A stretch of 64,000 nt of DNA from Vibrio sp. SCSIO 43135 (GCF_023716665.1 NZ_CP071859.1:3100001-3164000); one strand, 5' to 3'. Shown: positions 28,927 to 39,196, counted from the stretch's first letter. Numbers and translations are program-made. Notes: generated by a model from the letters alone, not told the origin.

Positions 28927-29528
28927 GCGTTATCCACCAAGCGGTTTAAGCGCTCTTCAATACGAGCAGCTTGGCTTTTCACTTCATCGACCTGATCGCA
29001 GAAATACGCGACTTCCAATGGCCCAGGCGCGACTCTCCATTCCTCAGTTAATACTTGTGCGAGATGGTCTTGATGCTTAGCCACTCGTTTTTGAACAAAG
29101 GCACCAACATCTTTCGCACCTTGTACGAGAGTGTGTGCAACCACATCACCCGTTGCACGAGATAACCATTCTTCGACGTTAGGCTTGCAGTCCGTCATCA
29201 ATTGAGCAAACTTTTGAGCCAGCTGGATATCGCCTTCTAACACCAGTTTATCTTGCTTGATCAGCTTAGTGATATTGGCTTGCTCACGCAGCTCCGGCAA
29301 TACTGATAGGTTCAGTGACAAGTAACAGTCGGGTTGACCTTCATAGTTACCCAATACATCTATCTGTTGGCTGAAGATAAAAGTTAGGGTTTTGTTTAAC
29401 TCTTTAAGGTGAACCTGAATGACTTGACCTTTTAGTCGAGCCAAACGACGAACCAACTCTGGCTCGTCGTTGACTAAAGTATTCAGTGACGTTTCAATCG
29501 CGGCGGTAACTAACGGTTCAAATGGCAT
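28923..29528 (-). CDS. ubiJ: Ubiquinone biosynthesis accessory factor UbiJ (SCP2 domain)
   Basis: 201 aa. An SCP2 lipid-binding domain covers about residues 15-115 ([22 protein letters not shown]). The C-terminal ~40 residues form a coiled coil ([25 protein letters not shown]) for pairing with UbiK. The domain presents hydrophobic intermediates to the soluble Ubi complex. It overlaps ubiB by 4 bp and follows ubiE after 8 bp: one operon. Confidence 0.93.
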   Translation of the reverse strand: MPFEPLVTAAIETSLNTLVNDEPELVRRLARLKGQVIQVHLKELNKTLTFIFSQQIDVLGNYEGQPDCYLSLNLSVLPELREQANITKLIKQDKLVLEGDIQLAQKFAQLMTDCKPNVEEWLSRATGDVVAHTLVQGAKDVGAFVQKRVAKHQDHLAQVLTEEWRVAPGPLEVAYFCDQVDEVKSQAARIEERLNRLVDNA

Positions 29529-29536
29529 ATTGGCCC

Positions 29537-30319
29537 CTAAAACTTGTAACCGCGGTGCAGTGCAACAATACCGCCAGTAAGGTTGTAGAAGTTAGCATTT
29601 TCAAAGCCAGCTTGTTCCATCATACCTTTTAATGTTTCTTGGTCTGGGTGCATACGAATAGATTCCGCTAAGTAGCGGTAGCTGTCTGCATCGTTAGCAA
29701 TGATTTCACCCATTTTAGGCAGCAAGTGGAATGAGTATGCGTCATACACTTTTGATAACGGCTCAAGAATCGGCTTCGAGAATTCTAATACTAGTAAACG
29801 ACCACCAGGCTTAAGAACGCGGTACATTGAACGAAGTGCTTTGTCTTTATCAGTGACATTACGTAGGCAGAAGCTGATGGTAATCGCATCAAAATAGTTA
29901 TCAGGGAATGGCAGCTCTTCCGCATTCGCTTGAACGTAATGTACGTTGCCAACAATCCCACTATCGCGCAGTTTGTCACGGCCTACGTTTAACATCGAAT
30001 TGTTGATATCAGCCAGAATGACATGGCCTTTCTCACCAACAATACGAGAGAACTTAGCGGTTAGGTCACCGGTACCACCACCTAGATCTAGAATACGTTG
30101 CCCAGGACGAGCACCGCTGCAATCAATAGTGAAACGCTTCCATAGGCGATGAATACCACCAGACATCAAGTCGTTCATGATGTCGTATTTCGCTGCCACA
30201 GAGTGGAATACTTCTGCTACTTTGGCGACTTTCTCTTCTTTCGCCACGGTTTCGAAACCAAAGTGAGTGGTTTCATTCGTTTCTAACGCTGTTTTTGATT
30301 GCACGTTTGTATCCGTCAT
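29537..30319 (-). CDS. ubiE: Ubiquinone/menaquinone biosynthesis C-methyltransferase UbiE
   Basis: 260 aa from the ATG at 30319 (MTDTNVQS), which has GAGGAA upstream; the frame opens 13 codons earlier without support. SAM motif [15 protein letters not shown] near residue 75, followed by [17 protein letters not shown] and the UbiE pattern [13 protein letters not shown]. It methylates demethylmenaquinol and the corresponding ubiquinone precursor. First gene of ubiE-ubiJ-ubiB. Confidence 0.95.
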   Translation of the reverse strand: MTDTNVQSKTALETNETTHFGFETVAKEEKVAKVAEVFHSVAAKYDIMNDLMSGGIHRLWKRFTIDCSGARPGQRILDLGGGTGDLTAKFSRIVGEKGHVILADINNSMLNVGRDKLRDSGIVGNVHYVQANAEELPFPDNYFDAITISFCLRNVTDKDKALRSMYRVLKPGGRLLVLEFSKPILEPLSKVYDAYSFHLLPKMGEIIANDADSYRYLAESIRMHPDQETLKGMMEQAGFENANFYNLTGGIVALHRGYKF

Positions 30320-30360
30320 GATGATTCCTCTTGTGCAGCACTTAACCAACATGAGCAAAG

Positions 30361-30386
30361 AATCGCCCTTGTACTGCGGGCGATTA
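30361..30386 (-). terminator. Hairpin after rmuC
   Basis: AATCGCCC...GGGCGATT stem between rmuC and ubiE, with a weak U-run; a partial terminator at best. Confidence 0.5.
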
Positions 30387-30433
30387 GTTTACTTTATCCT
30401 CAGCTTGATGTCTTTCTTTGATGCTCAAAATAC

Positions 30434-31981
30434 CTATTCAGATTTAGCTAATGCGTAGTCCGTGCTATCTGATTGATTTGATAAGTGAACCTCAAGGCTT
30501 TCTTCCTCATCATGACCGGCTAATTCCACCAAGCTGTGAGAGATAGGCCGCTTCACCTCCACCCCTAGCTGTTTAAAGGATTCAGCCTGACGGATAACAT
30601 TGCCACGCCCTGTCGCCAGTTTATTCATCGCCCCTTGGTAGTTTTGGTTGGCTTTGTCTAGCGCACCGCCCAAACTCTCCATGTCATCGACAAACAAACG
30701 TAGCTTGTCATACAGCTTGCTGGCTTTATCGGCGATGTGTTGAGCATTTTGATTCTGGCGTTCGTTACGCCACAGGTTATCTATGGTTCGCAGTGCCACC
30801 AACAAGGTAGTCGGGCTCACCAAGATAATGTTTTGTTCCATGGCATCTTTGACCAAACTAGGGTCAGCTTGAATGGCCACTTGAAAGGCAGGTTCAACCG
30901 GAATAAACATCAAGACATAATCGAGGCTTTGAATGCCTTTTAACTGATGGTAATCCTTCTGACTTAAACCTTTGATATGAGCGCGCAATGCCACTAAGTG
31001 ATCGGCCAAAGCACGTTCTTTCGCTTGATCTGTTTCTGCGTTGAAGTAACGCTCAAAAGCAACCAACGCCATCTTGGAATCCACCACAACTTGCTTATCG
31101 TGAGGCAGATGGACAATCACATCCGGTTGATAGCGTTTGCCTGCTTCATTTTGTAAGCTGACTTGAGTTTGGTACTCATGCCCTTCACGCAGGCCCGATT
31201 CTGCCAATACTCGCGCTAAGACCACTTCACCCCAGTTACCTTGCTGCTTGTTGTCCCCTTTGAGGGCCTGAGTCAGGTTGACAGCTTCTTTGGTCATTTG
31301 CTCATTAAGGCGCTGAAGGTTTTTTAGCTCATGGACTAAGGTATGACGTTCTTTCGCCTCTTGGCTAAAACTGTCGTTGACCTGTTTCTTAAAGCCTTCC
31401 AATTGCTCTTTTAAAGGTGAGAGCAACCCTTCCAAACTTTGCTTGTTCTGCTGATCGACTTTAGCGGTCTTGGTTTCAAATAGCTGATTAGCAAGGTGTT
31501 CAAACTGTTGTTTTAAGCGCTCTTCTGCTTGCTCTAACAGCTGCAGCTTTTCTAGATTGGCTTTGTTTTCTTGCTCATGCCGTGCTTCTTGCTCACGCAG
31601 TTGAGCTTCAAGCTGAGACTTATGCTCACGAATCTGGTTAAGGTCATCGGCATACTGCTGGCGTTCTTGCTTAACAGCTTCAAAATAACGCAGCTTTTCC
31701 ATGACAGCCATTAGCTTGCCGTGTGACTGTTTAAGCTCATAGGCCGATTTATCACGCTCACTGTCGAGCTCGTCGAGCTCCGATTGGACCTCATGTAGCT
31801 CTTTTTTTGTCTGCTCCAATTGAGCGGTATAAAGCTGCTGATTGGACTCAATTTGCTGCTCCAATAAACGAGTATGGAACTGCATTTTTTGCTTCACCCA
31901 CCAACCAGCAGCGCCACCAGCGATGATTGCACCGCCAAAGGTACTGATCAAAATCTCTTGATGCTCAATAATCCATTGCAT
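30434..31981 (-). CDS. rmuC: DNA recombination protein RmuC
   Basis: 515 aa. One N-terminal membrane helix (about residues 8-28), then ~190 residues of coiled coil rich in Q, E and K, then the RmuC nuclease-fold core with KGDNKQQGNWGEVVLARVLAESGL, PDVIVHLPHDKQVVVDSKM and DYVLMFIPVEPAF. The acid/lysine residues of the PD-(D/E)XK fold (the PDV and DSK) are present. It limits inversions at short repeats in E. coli. It precedes the ubi genes on the same strand. Confidence 0.92.
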   Translation of the reverse strand: MQWIIEHQEILISTFGGAIIAGGAAGWWVKQKMQFHTRLLEQQIESNQQLYTAQLEQTKKELHEVQSELDELDSERDKSAYELKQSHGKLMAVMEKLRYFEAVKQERQQYADDLNQIREHKSQLEAQLREQEARHEQENKANLEKLQLLEQAEERLKQQFEHLANQLFETKTAKVDQQNKQSLEGLLSPLKEQLEGFKKQVNDSFSQEAKERHTLVHELKNLQRLNEQMTKEAVNLTQALKGDNKQQGNWGEVVLARVLAESGLREGHEYQTQVSLQNEAGKRYQPDVIVHLPHDKQVVVDSKMALVAFERYFNAETDQAKERALADHLVALRAHIKGLSQKDYHQLKGIQSLDYVLMFIPVEPAFQVAIQADPSLVKDAMEQNIILVSPTTLLVALRTIDNLWRNERQNQNAQHIADKASKLYDKLRLFVDDMESLGGALDKANQNYQGAMNKLATGRGNVIRQAESFKQLGVEVKRPISHSLVELAGHDEEESLEVHLSNQSDSTDYALAKSE

Positions 31982-32117
31982 TGTAAAGGCGTAACCTACC
32001 GTAAAGACAATTAGTTAAATGGTATTTCGATACTGGATAAATGTCCAGTTTGTCGCATTTCTAATCAACAGATAGACTAGGCGCTTCTCACCTCAAACTA
32101 CCGTTAGAAAGGACACT

Positions 32118-33026
32118 ATGAACGAGCGTCGCGCAATAGGATTTGGGCTTTCAGCCGTATTACTTTGGTCTACCGTAGCGACAGCGTTTAAGCTGACTCT
32201 GGCGGAGTTTACTCCGATACAAATGCTAACGATGGCGAGTGTGGTTTCAGCCATCGCGTTGATCATCATTTGTGCGCTGCAAGGTAAGCTCAATCAGCTG
32301 TCTACCACCTTTTTATCCAATCCAGGTTATTACCTGCTGCTTGGCCTAATCAACCCATTGGCCTACTACCTGATCTTATTTAAAGCCTACGACTTGTTGC
32401 CCGCTTCCCAAGCTCAAGCTATCAACTACAGCTGGGCGATCACTCTGACGTTAATGGCCGCTGTTTTTTTGGGGCAGGCAATACGTAAAAAAGATTGGAT
32501 AGCGTGCGCGTTCAGCTACTTAGGTGTTGTGGTCATTGCCACTAAAGGTGATTTACTCGGATTACAGTTTGATAGCCCACTTGGGGTTGGTTTAGCGCTA
32601 CTTTCAACACTGCTTTGGGCTGGCTATTGGATTTTAAACACCAAGAACAAAGCTGATCCGGTTGTCGGTGTGCTACTTGGCTTTTTGATTGCCATTCCGT
32701 TTGCCATTGGCCTAAGCATTTATGAAGGTGCACCATGGAGCCAAATCACCACAAAAGGTTGGGCTGCGGTCACTTATGTGGGCCTATTTGAAATGGGAGT
32801 TACCTTTGTACTGTGGCTAAGTGCATTAAAGTCGACTCAAAACACAGCACGAATCAGCAATTTGATTTTTGCCTCACCGTTTATCTCTCTGATGCTATTG
32901 GCAACCATCATTGGTGAAGAAATCCACCCTGCAACACTGGTTGGCCTAGTACTTATCATCACAGGCCTTGTGATCCAGCAGATCAAATGGGGCAAAAAAG
33001 ATCGCCCCGCAGAAAATCAGATCTAA
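32118..33026 (+). CDS. DMT-superfamily transporter (EamA domains)
   Basis: 302 aa with about ten membrane helices forming two EamA repeats (first ends VVIATKGDL, second ends LVLIITGLVIQQ). Family features include LWSTVATAFK near the start and the repeated AGYWILNTK region. Probable exporter of small metabolites, substrate unknown. AAAGGA lies 6 nt before the ATG. Single gene between divergent rmuC and convergent HDOD gene. Confidence 0.85.
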   Translation: MNERRAIGFGLSAVLLWSTVATAFKLTLAEFTPIQMLTMASVVSAIALIIICALQGKLNQLSTTFLSNPGYYLLLGLINPLAYYLILFKAYDLLPASQAQAINYSWAITLTLMAAVFLGQAIRKKDWIACAFSYLGVVVIATKGDLLGLQFDSPLGVGLALLSTLLWAGYWILNTKNKADPVVGVLLGFLIAIPFAIGLSIYEGAPWSQITTKGWAAVTYVGLFEMGVTFVLWLSALKSTQNTARISNLIFASPFISLMLLATIIGEEIHPATLVGLVLIITGLVIQQIKWGKKDRPAENQI

Positions 33027-33030
33027 CCAG

Positions 33031-33855
33031 TTAAAAAAGCTGATAGGCCATTTCACTGCCTTGCCCGCGAATCCCGTCAATATCGCTGGCAAGGTCGGCT
33101 GATAGCGCTAATGCCTTGGCAGCTGGGTGATTGGCTAAGTAATGCTGCTTCTCGTCTTCCTCTAGCATCGAATCCCACCGACGATGAATATCTCGCGCTA
33201 AGTACAATACACAGGCCAAGCGCTTCGATTCATTAGCCTTGCTCGGCTGATTAACGTTCGCGATCGCATCTACCATTGCGGCTGGGAATTTCCACGTTTC
33301 CGCTAACACGGCCCCCAGTTGCTGGGCATCTGTTTTGAGTACGTCTCGCTGTACTTGCAATGGGTCTTCACCCGCTTCAACTCGCGCGGTAATTTCTTGC
33401 GCTTTATCTGGCACTAACGAATGAATCATCAGTTCGCCGATGTTGTGCAATACCCCTGTGGTGAACACTTCATTTGGATCCAACTTAGCACTTTTCGCTA
33501 GCGTGCTGGCAATCATGGAGATTTCAAACGTATTGGCCCAATAGTCTTTAATGTTGAGCGTCTCTAACTTGGGAAAAGTGGTCGAGAGGATGGAGGAAGA
33601 AATAAGCGTACGGATTGCTCCAGCCCCTACCCGGACTATGGCATCGTTAATAGTCGACACCCCTTTTACACCACCGAAGTGAGCCGAATTGGCCATGCGA
33701 AGCACACGCGCACTGAGTACCTGATCCATTGACATTTTTTTCGATAGCTCACCAAAATCTATGGTTTCTCTGTTCACCATATCGAGCAATTCTTGCAACA
33801 CACTTTCAATACGAGGCAGTTCGTTGATTCGAGAAATAAGCGCTTCTTGACTCAT
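33031..33855 (-). CDS. HDOD-domain signalling protein
   Basis: 274 aa. An HDOD domain fills about residues 10-205 (INELPRIESVLQELLDMVN, then VLSARVLRMANSAHFGG and VLHNIGELMIHSL). HDOD is an HD-like domain without a complete metal site, used in signalling and stress control. No partner domain is fused. It lies 4 bp from the stop of the DMT gene (convergent), and the EAL/GGDEF gene starts 200 bp away in the other direction. Confidence 0.85.
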   Translation of the reverse strand: MSQEALISRINELPRIESVLQELLDMVNRETIDFGELSKKMSMDQVLSARVLRMANSAHFGGVKGVSTINDAIVRVGAGAIRTLISSSILSTTFPKLETLNIKDYWANTFEISMIASTLAKSAKLDPNEVFTTGVLHNIGELMIHSLVPDKAQEITARVEAGEDPLQVQRDVLKTDAQQLGAVLAETWKFPAAMVDAIANVNQPSKANESKRLACVLYLARDIHRRWDSMLEEDEKQHYLANHPAAKALALSADLASDIDGIRGQGSEMAYQLF

Positions 33856-34055
33856 TCGTCTACTCCTTCCGCTTAATCAATAGCACTCCATTAATATAGG
33901 TCAGGATCGGTGAGTTCGGACGTCAAAATGCACGCATATCATCACGCACTTTGCAGTTCGGCGTATGCTTCATAGCGTATCTATTGAGCAAAGTGTTACA
34001 ATCTAGGCAGCCTTGAGCTGACTCTTTGCGCAATACAAGACAATAAATAGCGCAG

Positions 34056-36512
34056 ATGTTGAACACTTTATTGATATTGCTTGCTATGCCAGATTACTCA
34101 TTACCCTCTAGTCAGGTGGAAAGTTGGCGTCAACTTTTCCATCAATATGGTTCAGATTCTCTGAACTGTTATCAGCTGTACTGCCTACAAGATGGTGTAA
34201 CTTGGCAGCCCATATTCGCGCCATGTGACGAGCAATCTGACTCAGAAGGTTTACTTGAAGAGCTCACTCAGCTGCATGCTCAGATAAACCCAATGACTAT
34301 CCAGTGTCATCACATCAACACTACAGAATCCCAACACCTCACTTGCCCAATTTGGCGCGAAAATGGTGTGTTGTTTGGCTTTCTGGTGGCTAAAACTCAA
34401 CCTTCAGTCCAAACAAATGCTAAAGATAGTATCGAAATACTTTGCGCAAAAGTGAGTTACGATCTCAGCCAATTGTTTGTTCCAACGCCAGGTTCACTGC
34501 CAACATTGCAGGAGTTTATCGACAGCTTAGAAGACCACACCTGGATAAAAAGCGCGGATGGTCAGTACTTGATGTGCAATCACAGCGTCGAGCAAGCATG
34601 GGGGCTCAGTACCGACAAGATTGTCGGCAAGTATGATAACGAGCTTTTTGACCAAGAACTGGCGAACAAGTTTGCAGACACCGATAATGTCGTGATTGAA
34701 AGTGGCAAGCAGTTCATCGTTGAGGAGTGCCCTTCCGAGGGAAAAGACAACGAGAGTGTTTGGCTAGAAACTATCAAGTCTCCTGTTAATAACCGTAAAG
34801 GTGAACCGTTAGGCGTACTGGGCATGACGCGAAACGTCACCCGCAGGAAGATGGTTGAAAATCAGCTTGAGCTAGCATCAAAGATATTTAACAACTCCCA
34901 AGAAGGCATGCTGATAACAGACAGCCGCGCCAACATTATTGACGTCAACGCAGCCTTCACGACAATCACTGGCTACGATGCTAAAGATGTTATTGGTCGA
35001 AATCCCAAAATTCTGCAATCTGGCCATCATGATGATGAATTCTATAAGCAGCTGTGGGAACAGTTAAACAATAAAGGCCAATGGAAGGGCGAATTTATTA
35101 ACCGTCGCAAAGACAACAGCGTTTACCCTCAAATTGCCACTATCAGTGCTGTTCAAGACGACCACCAGCAACTGATTAACTACATTTGTGTGTTCGAGGA
35201 CATTACCACTCAGCGGGCTCACGAAGAAAAACTAGAAAAGATGGCGTTCTACGACCCATTAACTGAGCTGCCCAACCGAAGTCATATCATTAGCCTGCTG
35301 GGTCAACAAATTAAACACGACCAGGCGTTTGCCACGCTGTTTATGGACATTGACCACTTTAAGCATATTAACGATAGTTTAGGTCACTATAGCGGCGACC
35401 AAATCTTGATCGAGCTGGCCGATAGACTCAAGCATACACTCAGGCATCACGATCATATTGCTCGAATTGGTGGTGACGAATTCGTTATTGTTCTCACCGA
35501 GTACGACGATACTGAAAATCTGAAGGTCGTAATCCACAAGATTTTGTCTCTGTTTAACCAGCCTTTTTCGCCGCTTGATACTCAGTCTCTTAGACTTTCG
35601 ACCAGTATTGGTGTAGCGCTGTACCCTCAAGATGGTAATGACACCGAGACTTTACTAAAAAACGCCGATACAGCGATGTATAAAGCCAAGAAGAATGGCC
35701 GCAACGGTTACGCATTTTATACCCCCGACCTCACCACTCGCTCTGTCTCACACGTCCGTTTGCAAAGCGCACTACATGAAGCCATTGAACTAAACCAACT
35801 GAGTTTACGCTACCAGCCACAATACAACTTACGCACGATGCAGTTGCTCGGCTTTGAAGCATTACTACGTTGGTACCACCCTCAATTTGGTTTTGTCTCA
35901 CCTGAACAATTTATCCCGGTGGCAGAGAAAGCGGGTTTGATCAATCAAATTGGAGAGTGGGTACTAACAGAAGCGTGTAAACAAGGTAGAGCTTGGTTAG
36001 ATAGGGGCTATTATTTTGAGCGGCTGGCCGTCAATGTATCAGCCATTCAATTGCAGCACAGTGGCTTCACCAATCGCTTAAAGCAAATTCTTCAGCAAAC
36101 CGCCTTTCCCGCGGAACACTTGGAAATCGAAATAACCGAAGGGTTCTTTATGCAAGACCCGACTCAAGCAGCGAACTATCTAAATGATCTACGCTCACTG
36201 GGTGTCGTTGTCTCATTAGATGATTTCGGAACGGGCTACTCTTCGCTTTCCTATCTAAAAGGTCTACCACTCGACAAATTGAAAATTGACCGTTCATTTA
36301 TCAGTGATGTGCCGAACAACCCTGATAGCAACGCCATCGTCAATGCTATCTTGGCTATGGGAAAAAGCTTATCTTTAACCGTTATTGCAGAGGGTATCGA
36401 GACCCAAGCGCAACATGAATATCTATTGGATCATGGCTGCTCTTGTGGGCAAGGCTTTCACCTAGGAAAACCAGATAAGCCCGAAGCGCAAACTCGCTTG
36501 TTAGAACCTTAA
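34056..36512 (+). CDS. PAS-PAS-GGDEF-EAL cyclic-di-GMP signalling protein
   Basis: 818 aa, no clear membrane segment. After an N-terminal region of unknown type come two PAS domains (about 165-280 with a PAC tail, and 285-395). The GGDEF domain has the intact RIGGDEFVIVL (about residue 473) and the inhibitory I-site RHHD five residues before it. The EAL domain has FEALLRW (about residue 600), LEIEITEG, DDFGTGYSSLSYLKGLPLDKLKID and ends at residue ~812. Both synthesis and breakdown of c-di-GMP are possible. The ATG at 34056 has only a weak ribosome site. Confidence 0.92.
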   Translation: MLNTLLILLAMPDYSLPSSQVESWRQLFHQYGSDSLNCYQLYCLQDGVTWQPIFAPCDEQSDSEGLLEELTQLHAQINPMTIQCHHINTTESQHLTCPIWRENGVLFGFLVAKTQPSVQTNAKDSIEILCAKVSYDLSQLFVPTPGSLPTLQEFIDSLEDHTWIKSADGQYLMCNHSVEQAWGLSTDKIVGKYDNELFDQELANKFADTDNVVIESGKQFIVEECPSEGKDNESVWLETIKSPVNNRKGEPLGVLGMTRNVTRRKMVENQLELASKIFNNSQEGMLITDSRANIIDVNAAFTTITGYDAKDVIGRNPKILQSGHHDDEFYKQLWEQLNNKGQWKGEFINRRKDNSVYPQIATISAVQDDHQQLINYICVFEDITTQRAHEEKLEKMAFYDPLTELPNRSHIISLLGQQIKHDQAFATLFMDIDHFKHINDSLGHYSGDQILIELADRLKHTLRHHDHIARIGGDEFVIVLTEYDDTENLKVVIHKILSLFNQPFSPLDTQSLRLSTSIGVALYPQDGNDTETLLKNADTAMYKAKKNGRNGYAFYTPDLTTRSVSHVRLQSALHEAIELNQLSLRYQPQYNLRTMQLLGFEALLRWYHPQFGFVSPEQFIPVAEKAGLINQIGEWVLTEACKQGRAWLDRGYYFERLAVNVSAIQLQHSGFTNRLKQILQQTAFPAEHLEIEITEGFFMQDPTQAANYLNDLRSLGVVVSLDDFGTGYSSLSYLKGLPLDKLKIDRSFISDVPNNPDSNAIVNAILAMGKSLSLTVIAEGIETQAQHEYLLDHGCSCGQGFHLGKPDKPEAQTRLLEP

Positions 36513-36543
36513 GAAGCTCCATCAACAATAAGTATTAACACCA

Positions 36544-36567
36544 ATGAGGAAGCTTTCGTTTCCTCAT
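36544..36567 (+). terminator. Hairpin after the PAS-GGDEF-EAL gene
   Basis: ATGAGGAA-N8-TTCCTCAT ~30 bp after the stop; no U-tract, so weak support. Confidence 0.45.
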
Positions 36568-36700
36568 ATGGTGGTAGAAAATTAACGACTATCTTATCTT
36601 GGGCCATCTAATAAATTGACCCAAGCTATAACTCTACACAACTCACAGTCCACCCAGGTCAAATCGACACTAAAGACAAGATAAGACTCAAAAATAAACA

Positions 36701-36715
36701 AGGTCAATTAGACCT
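36701..36715. promoter_or_regulatory. Small palindrome upstream of alternative oxidase
   Basis: AGGTC-AATTA-GACCT, ~93 bp before the aox start in a 295-bp AT-rich intergenic region. A possible regulator site; I do not recognise it as an NsrR or Fnr box. Confidence 0.35.
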
Positions 36716-36807
36716 AAATCAAAATAAAAACCAATAAATACAATCACATAAAAACTGGCACACTTTCTGATATATCGACTCTAGTTGTATAAGTCAGGAA
36801 ATTTAAT

Positions 36808-37440
36808 ATGTCGTTCAAAAATAAACACTATCAACCAGAGAGCTTGTCAGAAAAAGCTGCTCTACTGGTCACTCGACTTCTTAAAAAAACACTCAACCTT
36901 TTCTACGGTAAACACCTTGCCAAAAGAGCCATGTTGCTGGAAACCATTGCAGCTGTCCCTGGGATGGTGGCTGGGGTCAGTAACCACCTCAAGGCTCTGC
37001 GCAGGATGAAAGATGATGGCGGCTGGATAAAGGAGCTGTTAGACGAAGCAGACAACGAGCGAATGCACCTAATGATTTTCCTCGATGTCACTCATCCTTC
37101 TATATTTGAGCGCATCATGGTGATGTCGCTGCAATTCATCTTCCTGATCATATACGGTTTTATTTACTTAGTTTCTTCTAAGACCGCGCATCGTATTGTT
37201 GGTTATTTTGAGGAAGAAGCGTGTAACAGTTATTCCGAATACATATCGAAGATTCAAGATGGAACCCTCCCCAACCAGCCTGCACCACAGATTGCGATTA
37301 ACTACTACCAACTACCAAGCGATGCCAGTTTCTTAGATGTACTTGAAAGAATCAGAGACGATGAAGCTGAACACCGCGATAAAAACCACGAATTTGCTGA
37401 TTCCTATAAAAACAAACAACTTCCCGCTCACCAAAGCTAG
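36808..37440 (+). CDS. aox: Alternative oxidase (ubiquinol oxidase, non-heme diiron)
   Basis: 210 aa membrane-associated diiron quinol oxidase passing electrons directly to oxygen without proton pumping. The four iron-ligand motifs of the family are present: LLETIAAVPGM (near 46), NERMHLM (near 88), FEEEACNSY (near 140) and RDDEAEHRDKNH (near 187). The hydrophobic hairpin for membrane binding, LQFIFLIIYGFIYLV, lies between. AGGA lies 8 nt before the ATG. Such genes are patchily spread in bacteria but known in Vibrio, where NO stress induces them. Confidence 0.93.
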   Translation: MSFKNKHYQPESLSEKAALLVTRLLKKTLNLFYGKHLAKRAMLLETIAAVPGMVAGVSNHLKALRRMKDDGGWIKELLDEADNERMHLMIFLDVTHPSIFERIMVMSLQFIFLIIYGFIYLVSSKTAHRIVGYFEEEACNSYSEYISKIQDGTLPNQPAPQIAINYYQLPSDASFLDVLERIRDDEAEHRDKNHEFADSYKNKQLPAHQS

Positions 37441-37453
37441 CGACCAAAATAAC

Positions 37454-37480
37454 AAGAGCCAGCATTGCGCTGGCTCTTTT
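37454..37480. terminator. Bidirectional terminator, aox / BaiN-type gene
   Basis: AAGAGCCAGC-N5-GCTGGCTCTT with a T-run on the plus strand, between convergent genes. Confidence 0.88.
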
Positions 37481-37503
37481 GAACAAATATGAAGGCTGAT
37501 TAG

Positions 37504-38691
37504 CTACACTCGCTGCCCAGCTGCGAAGCCTGAACTCCAGCACCACTGGAAGTTGTAGCCCCCTAGCCAGCCTGTTACATCCATCACCTCACCAATGAAG
37601 TACAAGCCCGCTACCGATTTGCATTCCATCGTCTTCGACGAAATCGTGTCAGTATCAACACCGCCCAAGGTTACCTCTGCCGTTCGGTAGCCTTCAGTGC
37701 CATTAGGTACTATCTGCCACTGTTCTAACGTGCTGACAATAGCGCTCAGTTCTTTGGGATTATATTGTTTAAGAGGCTTGTCTGAGATCTCTTTACGCTC
37801 AATCAGAACTTCGACCAGTCGCTTAGGTAACACTTTGGCTAGCGTGTTCTTCATGCTTTGGTTAGGGTGCTTCTCACGCGAGGCTTCTAGTAGCTGCTTA
37901 ACGTCCGCTTCTGGGACTAAGTTAATCGTTACCTTCTGACCTGCTTTCCAGAATGATGAGATCTGCAGCACAGACGGCCCTGAAAGGCCACGATGCGTAA
38001 ACAGCAAAGCTTCTTTAAATACCGTTCCATCTTCCGCTGTGATTTCCGCCGGTATCGCAATGCCAGATAACTCAGCAAAATCTTCTTTGTCTTGCTTGTG
38101 CAATGTAAACGGCACTAAGCCAGCCGTCGTAGGCACAACAGGTAGCCCGAATTGCTCTGCAATTTTATAACCAAATGGCGTCGCACCAAGCTTAGGCATG
38201 GATAACCCCCCCGTTGCCACCACCAACGACTCGCATTCAATCACGTCTGTATCAAGGTGCAGTGAGAAGCCGGATTCTGTTTTCTCTATATGGTGTACAT
38301 CGGTTTTATAACGCTGTGAGATGTTGGGCATTTCACACTCTTTCAGCAACATCGACACGATGTCTTTTGCCGAATCGAGGCAGAACAACTGGCCATGGTC
38401 ACGCTCTTCAAACTCGATGCCATATTTGCTGACCATAGAAATGAAATCCCAGTTGGTATACTGAGACAACGCCGATTTAACAAAGTGAGGGTTACGACAT
38501 AAGTAATTATTCGCCGACACGTCATAATTGGTGAAATTACAACGACCACCGCCTGAGATAAGGATTTTTCGTCCTGGTTTCTTTGCGTTATCAACCACCA
38601 GCACTCGGCGCCCTCGCATACCAGCTTGGGCAGCGCACATTAAACCTGCAGCGCCTGCACCAATAATAACGACATCAAACTTGTTACTCAT
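37504..38691 (-). CDS. BaiN/HI0933-family NAD(P)/FAD-dependent oxidoreductase
   Basis: 395 aa from the ATG at 38691 (MSNKFDVV). FAD-binding VVIIGAGAAGLMCA follows directly, then GRKILISGGGRCNFTN, the HI0933 signature. The C-terminal GEVMDVTGWLGGYNFQWCWSSG is the second FAD contact. Related to E. coli YhiN; the substrate is unknown. A longer frame from 38742 runs through the uspB terminator, so it was not used. The uspA neighbourhood in E. coli also holds yhiN, which supports orthology. Confidence 0.88.
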   Translation of the reverse strand: MSNKFDVVIIGAGAAGLMCAAQAGMRGRRVLVVDNAKKPGRKILISGGGRCNFTNYDVSANNYLCRNPHFVKSALSQYTNWDFISMVSKYGIEFEERDHGQLFCLDSAKDIVSMLLKECEMPNISQRYKTDVHHIEKTESGFSLHLDTDVIECESLVVATGGLSMPKLGATPFGYKIAEQFGLPVVPTTAGLVPFTLHKQDKEDFAELSGIAIPAEITAEDGTVFKEALLFTHRGLSGPSVLQISSFWKAGQKVTINLVPEADVKQLLEASREKHPNQSMKNTLAKVLPKRLVEVLIERKEISDKPLKQYNPKELSAIVSTLEQWQIVPNGTEGYRTAEVTLGGVDTDTISSKTMECKSVAGLYFIGEVMDVTGWLGGYNFQWCWSSGFAAGQRV

Positions 38692-38722
38692 GACAGTGTC
38701 TACTCGAACTATTGCAATAAAA

Positions 38723-38751
38723 AAGGATGTGCGAAAGCGCACATCCTTACT
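38723..38751 (-). terminator. Terminator of uspB
   Basis: AAGGATGTGCG-N4-CGCACATCCTT with a TTTTTTATT tail read leftward. Confidence 0.9.
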
Positions 38752-38800
38752 AACTTTGGCCGCTATTCTAACGGCAATTCAGCACAATGCCAATCTAGGG

Positions 38801-39124
38801 TTACACCATGAAGGCGGCAAGTAACGTAACAGCAAGTAGCCCAGAAGAGAGAATGAAGAGCTCACGGACTCTATCGCATTTACCAGTAAACACTGGGTCG
38901 TGGTGGTGATGGTACTCTTTACTCTTAAGATAGTGGAACAGCCGCACTTGTTTAGTGACATTACCATGAGTAGTAAAGAATCCGCCGCCATCCACTTGCT
39001 GATAAAGCAAAGGATGCGCTTCACGCATGATGTAAATAAGTGAGCGTAGCGCCGTTAGATAGCGCGCCATGTTGACACAGGTAACCAGCATCAACGCTAG
39101 TAGAATGGTATCTCCACTGATCAT
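38801..39124 (-). CDS. uspB: Universal stress protein B
   Basis: 107 aa with two membrane helices, one at each end. The conserved core [23 protein letters not shown] and KQVRLFHYL matches E. coli UspB closely. In E. coli it is RpoS-dependent and next to uspA; here ftnA lies between the two. Function in stationary-phase ethanol resistance is known only from E. coli. Confidence 0.93.
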   Translation of the reverse strand: MISGDTILLALMLVTCVNMARYLTALRSLIYIMREAHPLLYQQVDGGGFFTTHGNVTKQVRLFHYLKSKEYHHHHDPVFTGKCDRVRELFILSSGLLAVTLLAAFMV

Positions 39125-39160
39125 CTTCTCCTCCCTACACCTTCTAACTGTGCCCGAGAG

Positions 39161-39188
39161 AAAAAGACGATCAATTAAGAGGTCTTTT
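39161..39188 (-). terminator. Terminator of ftnA
   Basis: AAAAGAC...GTCTTTTT hairpin read leftward in the 72-bp gap to uspB. Confidence 0.65.
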
Positions 39189-39196
39189 CGCTGAAA

